Below are positions 24,101 through 36,987 of a stretch of 64,000 nucleotides of DNA, piece after piece (the first letter of the stretch is position 1; the number at the start of each line of letters is the position of its first letter). A program made the position numbers and the translations under genes. Source of the DNA: Theristus sp. LFF4_11 (lineage: Eukaryota > Nematoda > Chromadorea > Monhysterida > Xyalidae); NCBI GenBank assembly GCA_030248135.1, contig JASANC010002870.1, positions 1 to 64,000 on the forward strand, given 5' to 3'. The notes beneath the pieces were generated by a model that had not been told where the DNA came from, searched no databases, and was given only the letters and a program-made list of their open reading frames with translations.

Positions 24101-27100
24101 TGCGTGATTTGCGCTAGTGCGATGTGACATATACCGATGTCAATAACATCGGTGTGTTGCGACGTGTGCAACAAACAAGTATAAAGTAGTAGTAGTTTAT
24201 GACCCGTCAAACACAACAAAACACCCGACGCAATATGTAACGCACTACACAAACCACTTTCGATGTCGTTTGGAAAGTTGTAATAACATCGAAACAAGAT
24301 CAACAACAACACAACGCCAAGCACACGGAATGACCATGCAAATGACGCGAAACTTTGAATCAGTGACAAGTCCACATTGTCCCAGAACGGTTGTTACTAT
24401 AACACCTTGCGATGATTAAGCACAATATAGCCTTGAATTTACAAAAGCTTAGAAAACATTGAAAAGTGTATTACGCCCTTACTGGCGTTGCCTAACGGAC
24501 AACAAGTATTTTCAATGAATGGTGTGTAAACTGTTAAAAATTACGCAAAAATCGCATGAATTTTTGTTAAGCAATGGTTTGTACTTCTGGGATTTCCAAC
24601 AGTCACTCCGTAATTTAATGAATTAATGAAAAATAAAAATTTTCGAAAGTCACTGACAAATTAAAAACAGCACTTTCAACATCAGCGGTAAAAAACGTCA
24701 TTTCACACATGATACTGACAGTGCTTAAAAACAGTACATAATATAATTGAAATAAAAAAAGTTGCTGAATTAGAAAACTGAGTTCGCGAATTTTTCAAAA
24801 TGTGCTTGCTGTATGTATATCAGTGTGTCAAGTAAGTTTACTCGTTGATGTTCGATGATTGCGTAAATTACACATATGATACACATATAATACAGTAAGA
24901 AGCGCACAATGGGACATAAAGCGCAGTGAGAAATTATTTGCGGTGAATACGGAATAATTGCAAGCATGAAACTAATTTCATCACGCAATGGACTGGACAC
25001 ACACTGAAAAAAGACTCGGAAATGACATTTGAACGACGAAAAAACGTTCTGCTGTTAACGAGCACTCTTTTCGAATAAAAACCAACCTAAACTGCGTACA
25101 ACAAAGTACGAAACTGATTTCTAAATGCGTGCAATTCTGAAAAAAACAAAAAACATAAAAAGTGAAAAACTGTACTAGTTGTTTTCGTAAACAATTGGTC
25201 AGAACAAACTGGTAACAAACGAAAGTTCTGCAACACAAAACACAGAAAACCATAGCGGAAGTGTAAACAGAAAAACGGGGTCAACGAGGTGGAACTGGGA
25301 ACGCAATGACAAAAAACACAACATTCGTCAGATAGGAACAGAACTCCGCTCAGAATTGCTGGCTCCAACCGCCTGAAGGCCAATTCGTATCAATCACAAT
25401 TTGTGTTTCAAAGAAATTTGTTTTTGTTACACATAAAAAACAGAAACAGGTTGACGGGTTGATCTTATCAACGAGATTCATAAACGAAATCATACATAAA
25501 ACAGGTAACCGACAAAAAATAGTGCTTTTATTGTCGGCTGGTGGATGCTTGCAGAAAGATAAAGTTTAAACCTAACCTAACTAATGTGCATCAAAACAGA
25601 AAACTATGTCACACTGTAACCAAAACTATTATTGATTTGACCAAAGTTAAAGTCAGTTATCATGATTGAGTGAGTTTTGCTGAGATTAAAGAGCAGTTAC
25701 CGTGTTTGACCAGATACATGACGATTCAGACACTCAGTTCAAGTTATTATCAATTAAAACATGACAAGTTATTGATTTTACAACATTTTACATAAGAACG
25801 AGAAACAGAATTACTGTGACCAGTTTCTAGTGACTGTAATTTTGAAATAAACGAATCAACAAAGTGTATACTTTCCGTTCGCAAATAACACGCAATAAAT
25901 GCAGATTAAGTTTTTGTTTTTTTTCAAATTTTGATAATGAAAATACGTACAAACCGGATCAAACAAACGAATGAATAAATAATTATCGCACTTTCATGTG
26001 ACAACTTTCTTAACAACCGAAAATTAATACTAAAAAACGGAATAAAAATTAGCGGCAGATAACACCGAGTCATAATTGTCGTACAACACGACAAAAACAC
26101 TGCGCGCGCGTCGTCACGTCACGCAGCCGCGCGCAGGGTCAAGGGGGCGTTTTCGACAGCAACACAACAAACACGCGTTCTCGGGCGAGATTTTCGGCGC
26201 AAGCAAGTTTTGCCGAGCGCACAATGTGATTAATGGTGAAAAACATGACAATCAAAATGAAATCCAGATATCCAAAAGTGAACGCACACGCACACCAAAC
26301 GCGCATTAACAGTCTTTAATCGCGCATGACGCTGCGTATTGTCCAGTTTTGCCTGCGACACATGTTGACCGTCGGTGATCATGAAAAGTGCGGGAAAAAC
26401 GCTTTTGCGCGCGAAATCGTGTCCTGCGTGCGTGTGTGAACTGGCGAAACGCGACGTCGCACACGTGCCCTGGACAAGAACATAAAAGTGAAATGAAACT
26501 CGCCTCATCGAAAAGCAACTATACGTACGTGCTATGGAATGGGCAAAAACTAACGCACGCACACACTGAGCGGACACAATAATTACGACACAAAAGTGAG
26601 CAGAGAGAGAGAGAAAGAGAGTGAGAAGTAATCATATTTGCGTGATGACTGAAAAGGGGTGAAGGAAAGCGAATCGGGGTGCGACTTGTCGAGAGAGGTG
26701 AATGCGTGTGGTGGTGGACAAATTATTCGCAATGAATGACACAATCACGAAAAACGAGTGCGCATGGCAGACACGCGAGAGTGGCCAGGCCAGGCCACAC
26801 GCAAAACTGACACGAAACCGCCTGGTGACCGGCAGTGCGTCTGCGAGCGAGTGGCCGGTTTTGCTCTGCAGCGCTCTCGATGCATGCCCGCGCACAAGTT
26901 TTCCCATTCACGACTTTTTTTCCAACCGTCAGACAACCGGAGACACCGAGATGAAAAGTTAAGCGAGTGTGGTGTCACCACAACCTCGAAATGATTTTGT
27001 CGACAACTGGACCAAACGAAAGTGAAAGATTATTTCAAGATTTTCTGTACTGAAACGCACCATTTAAAAACGAAGAGGCAATAATGAAAACAAAGGCAAG

Positions 27101-29555
27101 TGGCTGGAGCGAAGACTGGCTGCACATTCAGACGGCAGCTCTCGGCAGCCGCGGCGGGTCTCTCCCTGCGATTGTTGGCGTGAAAAATGAAATGATTTCA
27201 ATAAAACTTGCATCCTGTTTACTTTCTATTGGCCCGTCTGGTTTCGAGCTCGTCTTTCTTCATTTTGCTGTCTATTTTGCGAGCGTACCGCTGTTCTGCT
27301 GATAAACATGAGAATGTTGACGGACGACTTTGGGCCTGGGAGGGGGGCATTGGCGAATTCGAGGCTTTCTTTTTTTGGACTGTTCCAGGGGGTAGGGGAG
27401 GGGAGGGGACATAGTTGTTCCAGAGCTGAGGGTTGTTGGGACTTGGGGGGCGCGGGGACGATATAGATAACTGGAGCAAATTTTTTTTCAAAATTCAGAT
27501 TCAAAAGTCTCCCCCCCCCCTCCAGAACAACCACGGTTTGGGATCAAATCAAAGCAGTGTCGTCGTAAGGGCGGGAAACGGCAAAAAATGTGGTGTTGGT
27601 TTAAAAAACCAAAATAGTGAAAAATTGTGCTTTTTCTTCTGACGTAACGACGGGAAAACGACGACGACGCCCGTTAGCGGGGGGGGGGGGGCGGGGGGCG
27701 ACGACGACGACGACAACGGGATGTTATAGCCCCCTCGGCCTCGCCTCCTTCTAAGTATCAAAAACCCTAAAAATTTGCAAAATCTTTATCCAATCCGTCT
27801 GGAGATTTGGACCATCATGAATCCGATCCGACGCCGCCACCCCCCGCCCCGTAAAAACTCGATCCAAGCAAGCATCCAAGGATGACAGCACAGCGACGGA
27901 CAAAAGAAAAGAGAGGAGACAAACGAACAAGTTTGGCATTTCTCATTCAACAAAAAAATTATGATTTTGACGAAATTGGTGATGCAAAACCTGCCGTTTT
28001 TGGCGGTTCTTCAAAATTAGTTCCTTTTTAGCAAAAAAATGAATTTTTTTATTCAATTATTTATTCAATTTTAACAAAAAAGCATCATTTCTTTTATCCC
28101 TAAAATATACAAGAAGAAACACATAAGGATTGGGAAAAAGTAGCAACAATCGCGCGAAGAAAACGAACAAAACAAAAAACACACACAAACCCATGCCGGT
28201 GCAGACAAGTTTCGGCTAAAAGTGTATTTTAATTTTGTCGAGATAAGAAGAACAAGAGAACAAGAAGGAGCAAAACATGTTTTTTACACAGCGTGAAAAC
28301 ACAGGCAGGCAGCCCCCACAGCGGGCAGTCTCTTCTTTGGTTGATATTTCATTTTATGCTTTTCTCCCTTTGATCAGCGAACGAGCGATGCGCACGCTTT
28401 TTTACAGGAAAAAAGAAAATCGGTTCAAAACAACAAAAAACGTTTTTGTAACTGATCAAAAACAACTGTACAATCGGTTTATCAAATAGCAAATAGTGGA
28501 AACAATAATAAAAGTTGAAGGGCATTAAAGCTGCATAAAAATAACTGCAACATGCCCAACTGAACTACACGCAAATAACACATAAATAAACTGAATGAAA
28601 GTAGCTTCAAAAGCACTCGACGCAATGAAGTGAAGCAAAAAGAAAAAACAAAATGATAACGAAGTGATAACAAAAGTAAGCAATTGTTTGTCAGACAAAA
28701 GAAAATTCCGGGGCTACCGACCGAACAACATGGCACGGCACAAGAAGACACTATTTTCGATCGTCTTTATTTGCGAAACTGCAGACTGTCCATTATTAAA
28801 ATTATCTACATGTACAGGATATTAGCTGCAACGTTGTTTCTCCTCCGGGTCCGCACAAATTCGGTGTTATTATTTCTGAACACAATACACAAGCAAGAAC
28901 ACACAATACAATAAATAAGCGATACATGTAAATGAAATAAGCTTGCAAAAGTTTGACCAACAAAGCTTGTTTGCTCGTTCGTGCGTGCTTTATAATCGCG
29001 TTCTGATTATCTTTTTACTTGACGAACTGTAGCGCTGTGCAGTGCTTAGACTAAAGAAACTAAGTTTAACAAAAAAATATCTCCCGCTTTGTCTATTTGC
29101 CTCCTGTCCCCTTTCATGTACTGTCCTCCAGTTTCATCTCCCAAAAGAATTTTAAAATTTTACTTTACAAAAAAACATTTTCGGCACAGAACTTTATGAC
29201 AGGGGACACGGACGTGGACAGGGACATGAAAAGGGACAGGCCGCGGAACAGGACACTGGACAATTTTTGTTTGGTCTGCCTGTAGTAGCACGGCACAAAA
29301 CTGTGTGGGCTTGGCCGCAATCTGATAAGCGAAACTAACATAACGCAAGGTACGGATTTTATTATAGCACCCTAAAAGCGGCACACGTGCCTGTGCACAC
29401 CACAAGTTTGAAAATGTTGATAATGACAATCACTGTCTATGAGAAACCCTACCAGTTCGAAAACAAACATGGAAAACATGCCACAAACGTTTGCCGCTAT
29501 ATGCACATGTTTATACATGTGTCCGCAGTTGTCACGTGCAAAACAGCGATGCAGC
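21183..29555. other. Long gene-free AT-rich stretch upstream of TIS11
   Basis: No supported exon on either strand. It probably holds the missing TIS11 first exon and promoter. Noted inside: a GC-richer patch at 26.08-27.2 kb, a purine run at 26600-26625, G-rich tracts at 27340-27440 and 27679-27700, a C run at 27513-27523, and GAC repeats near 27660 and 27700. Open frames here are short. Confidence 0.45.
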
Positions 29556-30212
29556 GGGTGGCGGAGAACTGAGGGAAGGAGGACTGAGGCCCGGAGGACT
29601 GGTCACAGCTCACACACGCGGGCGGAGAACTGAGGGAAGGAGGACTGAGGCCCCGGAGAACTGATCACCAAATGCGTTTTTGGCTTTGTTCCCTGTCCCT
29701 ATACCTATTTATTATTAATAATAAATTATCTAAAAATGCGGGAGATGTAGTTCTTCTTGGTTACTTTTATTGCAAACAACAACAGAAACGATGGTTAGAC
29801 TTGGTGAAAAGTGAAACGACGTAAACACAAACATTTGAGCTTTGTTTCGATTCGCACATTGTAATTGTCCGATGGTGCCGGCAACTGGTTGGCCGCTTGC
29901 GCTGGCTCGTTTGAATAAAAAATGCCTTATTCAATGTCATACAAAGAAATCTACAATTGGAAGCAATAGAAAATGTTTTTCTTTATTAAAAGATTTATAT
30001 ATTATTAAACAGTTTAATAAATACAACGTAAAATTCTAAATAAACCAAAGCTGAACAACAGTGATGAAGACAAACTCGCATGTAACCAGAAAAACATGTG
30101 GGACTCAGTCCTCCGTTGAGGGCACATGCGTGGGACTCAGTTTTCCGCGTGACCAGTTCTCCTTCCCTCAGTTCTCCGTGCTCAGTTCTCCTTCCCTCAG
30201 TTCTCCTACAGC
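29556..30212. repeat. Inverted pair of GGAGAACTGAGG minisatellites
   Basis: 29560-29665 has repeated GGAGAACTGAGGGAAGGAGG and GGACTGAGG units; 30095-30212 has the reverse complement (TCCTTCCCTCAGTTCTCC). About 430 bp lies between the arms, including a stray composite-element left-end fragment at 29725-29748. This looks like the two ends of a foldback insertion. Confidence 0.7.
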
Positions 30213-30885
30213 CAATAAATGCAACTATTTTTATGGAGCAGTTTCATTAAAAAAAGTTGCGCAATTTAGCAATACAAGTATCAAATACTCCATTGCGCTC
30301 GCTTTTAGGAAGAGCAACAACTGGGTTTGTAATAAATTGAAAAGTGAATTGATCAAACTTGAAACAAAAACTAATGGATCACCAGCTACTATGAAAAGCA
30401 ACATCATTGATCAAGCTTAAAATATTTCACGAATTTTCAAAATGGAATAGGCCGTATGGCCGTTTGACTGTTTGCCTAATGCCTAAACATAATGCATCAG
30501 TTGGAAAACTTGCCCCGGACAAAAGGTTGGATTGTTGGAAAACGTGTAGTTATTGGAAAAAATTGATTTTAGCAAAAAAGACAATAACACTTACGGCCGG
30601 CAGACTTGCGGCGCGCCAAACGCCTGGCTGCGACGTGGGCCCCAGCAGAATGATCATATCTTCTTTCTTCACCGTGCCTTGTTTCGTTTCAATCACAATA
30701 TTTTGCTCGCTGTTTTATTTTCTTCCGGTCAAATTAGCAAAGTGAATTAACAATCGATGATTTCGGATTATTGTTTGTTTTTGCCCCCTCTAATTCTGAA
30801 CCTTCAGTCAGTGGCTCTTGACTTTTCAATGTTGTATACAATAAAGCTGAAATTGTATGAAAGAGACCTCCTGACGGTGAATGAA

Positions 30886-31915
30886 ATTATCTAAAAATGC
30901 GTGAGACGCATATAAAAGGAGGAATATGGCCTTGTGTAAGCAGTGAAAGACTTGGCTCGACAACGCTTTTCAAGTTTCTGATGTGGTACACACGGATACA
31001 AGTACATAAGAGTCATATTTTTGCGCCGTTTATTTATGATTTCGGTTGCACATGGCAACCCTCGTGCTTTGTATTGTAGACAAATGACCTTTCACATTTG
31101 CGGATTTCGGGCATTTAGCGACCACTAAAACTACTAAAATAACAATCAGACTTTAGCTCGCTGACACTGGTTTGTTCAGGACAAATTGTATCGCAGAAGC
31201 ATTGCGGAACGCAAGGTCTCCTGTGGCAAAGGCAATGACTCACGGGACAGACGGTTTATCCTGCCACACTAGTTGAAGGTGACACCGGTAAAAAAGGTGA
31301 AAATCAACGGAAGACAACTCCTTTTTGTCACTGGTGCTGGTGTGTACACAGCGGTGCGTACGTTAACAACAACGAAAAAGCTACATGCAACAATGTTTTG
31401 CAATCTCTAATTTTTCTGTTTTTGCACAGAATTTACAGAATTTCGCACATGGCGTGATTTTAGATTAAATCGAAGAGAACAATTAAAAAATAACTTCAAA
31501 GTTTTACGCTTTTCAGCAAAACGAAAACGAAAACGAAAACTTTCGGATTCGCTGCCCTCCGGGGATATAGCGACCGCAGGCCACCGAAACCGAAATCGGG
31601 CTAAGATCACTGGTGCCCCCAGGACAGAGCGGGGCTTAGAGGCTGCCCCCTCACATGCCGAGGGTATTGGTTCCACGGGATGGTGAGCCGTCCATTCCCC
31701 AATCCCACCGGAGTTTGGTACCTTCGGGTTTCCGGAATCGGTGGGGGGCGTGCTTCAAAAAAAAAACAAACGCGGCGCAAAAATATGACCCTTATGTACT
31801 TGTATCCGTGTGTACCACATCAGAGACTTGAAAAGCGTTGTCGAGCCAAGTCTTTCACTGCTTACACAAGGCCATATTCCTCCTTTTATATGCGTCTCAC
31901 GCATTTTTAGATAAT
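30886..31915. repeat. Inverted-repeat block of composite copy 2 (flipped middle)
   Basis: Arms 30886-31028 and 31773-31915. Just inside the outer arm is TTTCGGTTGCACATGGCAACC, which in copies 1 and 3 lies next to the array-side arm. The two arms match each other at variants that separate this copy from the others. Confidence 0.85.
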
Positions 31916-32039
31916 ATTCTGACTTTTACATAAGCCCCGAAGGTCGGACCAAAATCACAATTCGTTGGTCACACATTCTTCTAAACCCCAGACAACTCAG
32001 GTTTTTCATTTTTCGTTTTTAGGCCGATTTCTCCTATGC

Positions 32040-33485
32040 CATTTCTACGGCCGATTCCCCAAAATCGTCACGATTCAGTACCTAGAATCGCTCACAAAAG
32101 AAAAACTGACCCAAAAGCCGTGATCGGCGTAATGAATTACCATGGAAAACACCGTTTTCTTGTTTTTCATTTCTGGACCGGTTTCGCTAAATTCCACGGC
32201 CGATTCACCATAAATCGTCACGATTCAGCATCTAGAGTTGCTCACACAAGAAAACTAACCCAAAATTCGTGATCAGCGGATTGAATTACCCTGGAAAACA
32301 CCCTTTTCTTGTTTTTCGTTCCTGGACCAATTTCGCCAACTTCCACGGCCGATTCGCCCGAAATCGTCACGATTCAGCATCTAGAGTTGCTCACGTAAGA
32401 AAACTAACCCAAAATTCGTGATCAGCGCATTGAATTACCCTGGAAAACACCCTTTTCTTGTTTTTCGTTTCTGGACCGATTTCGCCAACTTCCACGGCCG
32501 ATTCGCCCGAAATCGTCACGATTCAGCATCTAGAGTTTCTCACGTAAGAAAACTAACCCAAAATTCGTGATCAGCGCATTGAAATACCCTGGAAAACCCC
32601 CTTTTCTCGTTTTTCGTTTCTGGACCGATTTCGCCAACTTCCACGGCCGATTCGCCCGAAATCGTCACGATTCAGCATCTACAGTTGCTCACGTAAGAAA
32701 ACTAACCCAAAATCCGTGATCAGCGCATTGAATTACCCTGGAAAACACCCTTTTCTTGTTTTTCGTTTCTGGACCGATTTCGCCAACTTCCACGCCCGAT
32801 TCGCCCGAAATCGTCACGATTCAGCGTCTAGAGTTGCTCACGTAAGAAAACTAATCCAAAATTCGTGATCAGCGCATTGAATTACCGTGGAAAACACCCT
32901 TTTCTTGTTTTTCGTTCCTGGACCGATTTCGCCAATTTCCACGGCCGATTCGCCCAAAATCGTCACGATTCAGCATCTAGAGTTACTCACGTAAGAAAAC
33001 TAATCCAAAATTCGTGATCAGCGGATTGAATTACCCTGGAAAACAGCCTTTTCTTGTTTTTCGTTTCTGGACCGATTTCGCCAATTTCCACGGCCGATTC
33101 GCCCAAAATCGTCACGATTCAGCATCTAGAGTTACTCACGTAAGAAAACTAACCCAAAATTCGTGATCAGCGCATTGAATTACCCTGGAAAACACCCTTT
33201 TCTTGTTTTTCGTTTCTGGACCGATTTCGCCAACTTCCACGGCCGATTCGCCCGAAATCGTCACGATTCAGCATCTAGAGTTGCTCACGTAAGAAAACTA
33301 ACCCAAAATTCGTAATCAACGCATTGAATTACCCTGGAAAACACCCTTTTCTTGTTTTTCGTTTCTGGACCGATTTCGCCAATTTCCACGGCCGATTCGC
33401 CCGAAATCGTCCCGATTCAGCATCTAGAGTTGCTCACGTAAGAAAACTAACCCAAAATCCGTAATCAGCGCATTGAATTCCTACG
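32040..33485 (+). repeat. 149-bp tandem array, copy 2
   Basis: About ten units with the landmark near 32197, 32343, 32493, 32641, 32790, 32939, 33088, 33238 and 33388, plus a first diverged unit near 32048. This is the largest array in the window. Confidence 0.9.
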
Positions 33486-33639
33486 GACTAGACCTTTTCC
33501 TATTATTTTTAGTAGCACAGAAACAATTTGTAAGAGTGAAAAACTGATACCCAGTCAAAATGCTAGGAACTTTCAAAAAATGCACAATTTTAACTTAAAA
33601 AAATGCCCGGGCAAAAAAATAAACCAAATTTTTAAAATC

Positions 33640-34070
33640 TTCGGATGAAATTGCCCCAGGAATCTTTTTTATTCGACTGTGAAGGTGTCGTAGCTAAAAA
33701 TTGAAAGGGCGAACACTTGAAACCAGGAAAAATCCTTTGAAATTTAAAAAATGCCAAAATTTTGCCTCAAACAAGGGTTGGGGCAAAAAATTAACCTGAT
33801 TTTCAAAAATTTCAGATGAAATTACCCTAGGAAACTTTTTTGTTGGACTCTGAAAGTGTCGCAGGTAAAAATTGAAAGGGCGAACACTTGAAACCAGGTA
33901 AAAACCCTTCGATTTTTAAAAAATGCCCAATTTTTTACCCAAAAAAGGGGTCGGGGCAAAAAATTAACCCAATTTTCAAAATCTCCAGGTGGAATTACCC
34001 CAGGAAACATTTTTGTTCGACTGTGAAAGTGTCCCAGGTAAAAATTGAAAGGGCGAACACATATGATTAC
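33640..34070 (+). repeat. 171-bp tandem array, copy 2
   Basis: About three units marked by CCCCAGGAA or CCCTAGGAAAC near 33650, 33828 and 34000, each followed by TTGAAAGGGCGAACAC. Confidence 0.75.
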
Positions 34071-34351
34071 ATACCAGAAAAAAAAAAATACCAAGGAAAA
34101 TAAGTAACACTGTTTTCAGAATAGGTTTTTCGTCTCTACAGCGTATGAAAAGTAGTCCGATGAAAATTTTTTCGCGGCTCAGAACACAACTTTGGGTGTT
34201 CGTTTCGTGTGCACCAGAGCAGCTTTGTAGCTTATAGTATGCTCGCTGCACGCAGCGAGCAATTTTGGAAAAAGCGCGCGAGGGGATAACGGCTCATATT
34301 ATGCGTGATGCGCTCTCCGCTCGCTACGCTCGCTCGCGCATCCGCATGATT

Positions 34352-35903
34352 AGGACTCAGCAAAAAAAGGAATAGAGGACTAACTGTATAAAATTTGGTG
34401 TTCCTCTGTAATTATATTGGTCTGGAAAAAATCGAAAAGTACTGGGTTGTTGCGAATTTCAGACAAGTTTGTTGCAAAAGAAACACCCCAATGCAAATCT
34501 ACGTGGTCTTGATCAAGCTCAATCTGAGAAAATTCACTCATCCAAACTAAATAAAGAAGAAAAAAACAATATTGGCCAATTTCGCTAGACAAAACTGAGT
34601 AAATGAAAACTATCCAAAACTAAAATCGAGAGTCGAAAAAAAATAACAAATACTGCAGAAGTGTCGTCATAAAAAACACTAATTAGGCCCCATGAGATGA
34701 CATGATTTCATAATCGCAACTCGACAGACAACAACAATTACAACAACCAAAGAAAACGTGCGTTTATGATTGACATGTGACGCCGCGAAAACGCACCTCG
34801 GGGTTACAACCGAACGCAGAAGACCGCAGCCTAACAAAAGTAAGGACCAATGATTTGCAAAATAATAGAGAGACGGTGTCAAAAAGCAAAACGATATGTG
34901 CCGTTCATCATATACACACGCATTTAAAACCCTGTAATAAATGTTGCGAAAGTTAGGGCGTAAATCACTAACAACGCTCAGGACAGGGTGATTACGCGCG
35001 TGTGTCTGGAGAACTGTGGGAGGAGGCGGCATTGGCAGCAAATTTGGAACCTGCGGAAAATAGGAAACCAACAGCACTGGTGAACGGTGATCGTGGATTA
35101 ATAGGATTGTTGAACTTGACATCAATCAACACCTTTCACAGGATTCAGGTGCGGATCAAGTGACCACTTTTTGGTCGTTTAGTTCCAGGAATTATGTTCA
35201 AGTGGATCTGAAAAATGGAATGTGTGGGAATCCGACACCCATGAAAAGCGCGTTTTTATCAATATTGCAAGATTTTCACTGCTTTTCATTGTGTAGCAGA
35301 TATCAGTTTCTCCTGATCCAATGAGGAATCAAGGTCTTATTTTGGCAAAACGAAACACATTTTCTGAATAATCTCAGAAATAAATCAGTTGCAGAGAAAA
35401 TTTGTTGGGATTAACTGACTGACTGACTGATTTTTGACCACCTCGCAACAAATGCAAGCAACAAACAACAAAACAACAAGAAAACAAAAGCAGCAGGAAG
35501 AAAAAAGAGTTTGCCGCAACGCAAAACAAACGGCGTTATCGTTTTGCGCCTTATTTTATCCATCCAGAAATCAACAAAAGCTGCAAAAATATGGAAATTT
35601 CTGTTACGAAACAAAAGGCGCGACAATAACTATCGTGCAAGAATAACGAAAACAAACAGAAACAAAACGATCAGTCAAATTGTGCAGGTGCAATTCGAAC
35701 TCAAGAGAAATGAACAAAAATATAAATCGAGAGAGTACAGCACCACCCAGACTCCGAAAAAAATGATGATGCAATAAACAAAACAGTCAGAGAGCTTGCA
35801 CAATAACTTATGTTATGCGCTGATTGGCCATATTGGAGTTGTGTTGCGGTTGAAAAATTTTTTAGCAGCAGATGGTCAAACCATTTGGCATGAAGTTTCA
35901 AGA
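34352..35903. other. Spacer between composite copies 2 and 3
   Basis: About 1.55 kb of AT-rich DNA separating two element copies whose GC-rich ends face each other, so the copies form a large inverted arrangement. A 148-codon frame at 34679-35125 (-) has no ATG-plus-splice context or recognised domain. Confidence 0.45.
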
Positions 35904-36189
35904 AATCATGCGGATGCGCGAGCGAGCGCCAGCGAGCGGACAGCGCATCACGCATAATATGAGCCGTTATCCCCTCGCGCGCGTTTTTCAAATTTGCTCG
36001 CTTCCTCCAGCGAGCATAGTATAAGCCACAAACTTGGTTCTGTGCACACGAAACGAACACCCAAAGTTGTGCTTGGAGCCGCGAAAAAATTTTTATCGGA
36101 CAACTTTTCATACGCTGTAGACACGAAAAACCTATTCTGAAAACAGTGTTACTTATTTCTCTTTGTATTTTTTTTTTCAGTAGTGTAAT

Positions 36190-36985
36190 CATATGTGTTC
36201 GCCCTTTCAATTTTTACCTGCGACACTTTCACAGTTGCACAAAAATGGTTCCTGGGGTAATTCCATCCGGAGATTTTGAAAATTGGGTTAATTTTTTGCC
36301 CCGACCCTTATTTGGGGCAAAATTTGGGCATTTTTTTAAATTTTGAAGGATTTTACGGCGTTACAAGTGTTCGCCCTTTCAATTTTTGTCTGAAGTTGTT
36401 CCATGACCAAACAAAAAAATTTCCTGGGGTAATTCCATCCGGAGATTTTGAAAATTGAGTTAATTTTTGCCTCTGACCCTTATTTGGGGCAAAATTTGGG
36501 CATTTTTAAGTTTTGAAGGATTTTACGCCGTTACAAGTGTTCGCCCTTTCAATTTTTGTCTGAAGTTGTTCCGTAACCTAACAAAAAATTTTCCTGAGGT
36601 AATTCCATCCGAAGATTTTAGAAATTGAGTTAATTTTTTGCCCCGACCTTGTTTTTGAGTAAAAATTGGGCATTTTTAAAAACTCGCACGGTTTTCACCG
36701 GGTTTTAAGTGTTCGCCCTTTCAATTTTTGTCTGAAGTTGTTCCATAACCGAACAAAAAAGTTTCCTGGGGTAATTTCATCTGTAGATTTTGAAAATTTA
36801 GTTACTTTTTTGCTCCAACCTTTATTTGGGTAAAAAATTGGGCATTTTTAAAGGTTCGCAGGTTTTGACCTGGTTACATGTGTTCGCGCTTTCAATTTTT
36901 ACCTGCGGCATTTTCACAGTCGAACAAAAATGTTTCCTGGGGTAATTCCATCCGGAGATTTTGGAAATTAAGTTAATTTTTGCCC
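36190..36985 (-). repeat. 171-bp tandem array, copy 3
   Basis: Five units marked by CCTGGGGTAATTCCATCCGG or variants near 36251, 36423, 36591, 36763 and 36934. It is the longest array of this family here. Confidence 0.85.
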
Positions 36986-36987
36986 CG

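Larger units (their letters stand above)
30886..34351 (+). mobile_element. Composite repeat element, copy 2
   Basis: Inverted-repeat block 30886-31915, linker, about ten 149-bp units (32040-33485), about three 171-bp units (33640-34070) and right end 34120-34351 ending CGCATGATT. It differs from copies 1 and 3 in three ways: the middle of the block is inverted relative to the arrays; it contains a GC-rich stretch at about 31515-31755 not seen in the others; and both arms carry GCGTGAG instead of GCGGGAG. Confidence 0.75.

Noticed and set aside
34679..35125. 148-codon minus-strand frame between composite copies
   Set aside because: Low-complexity hydrophobic content with no recognised domain or splice context.
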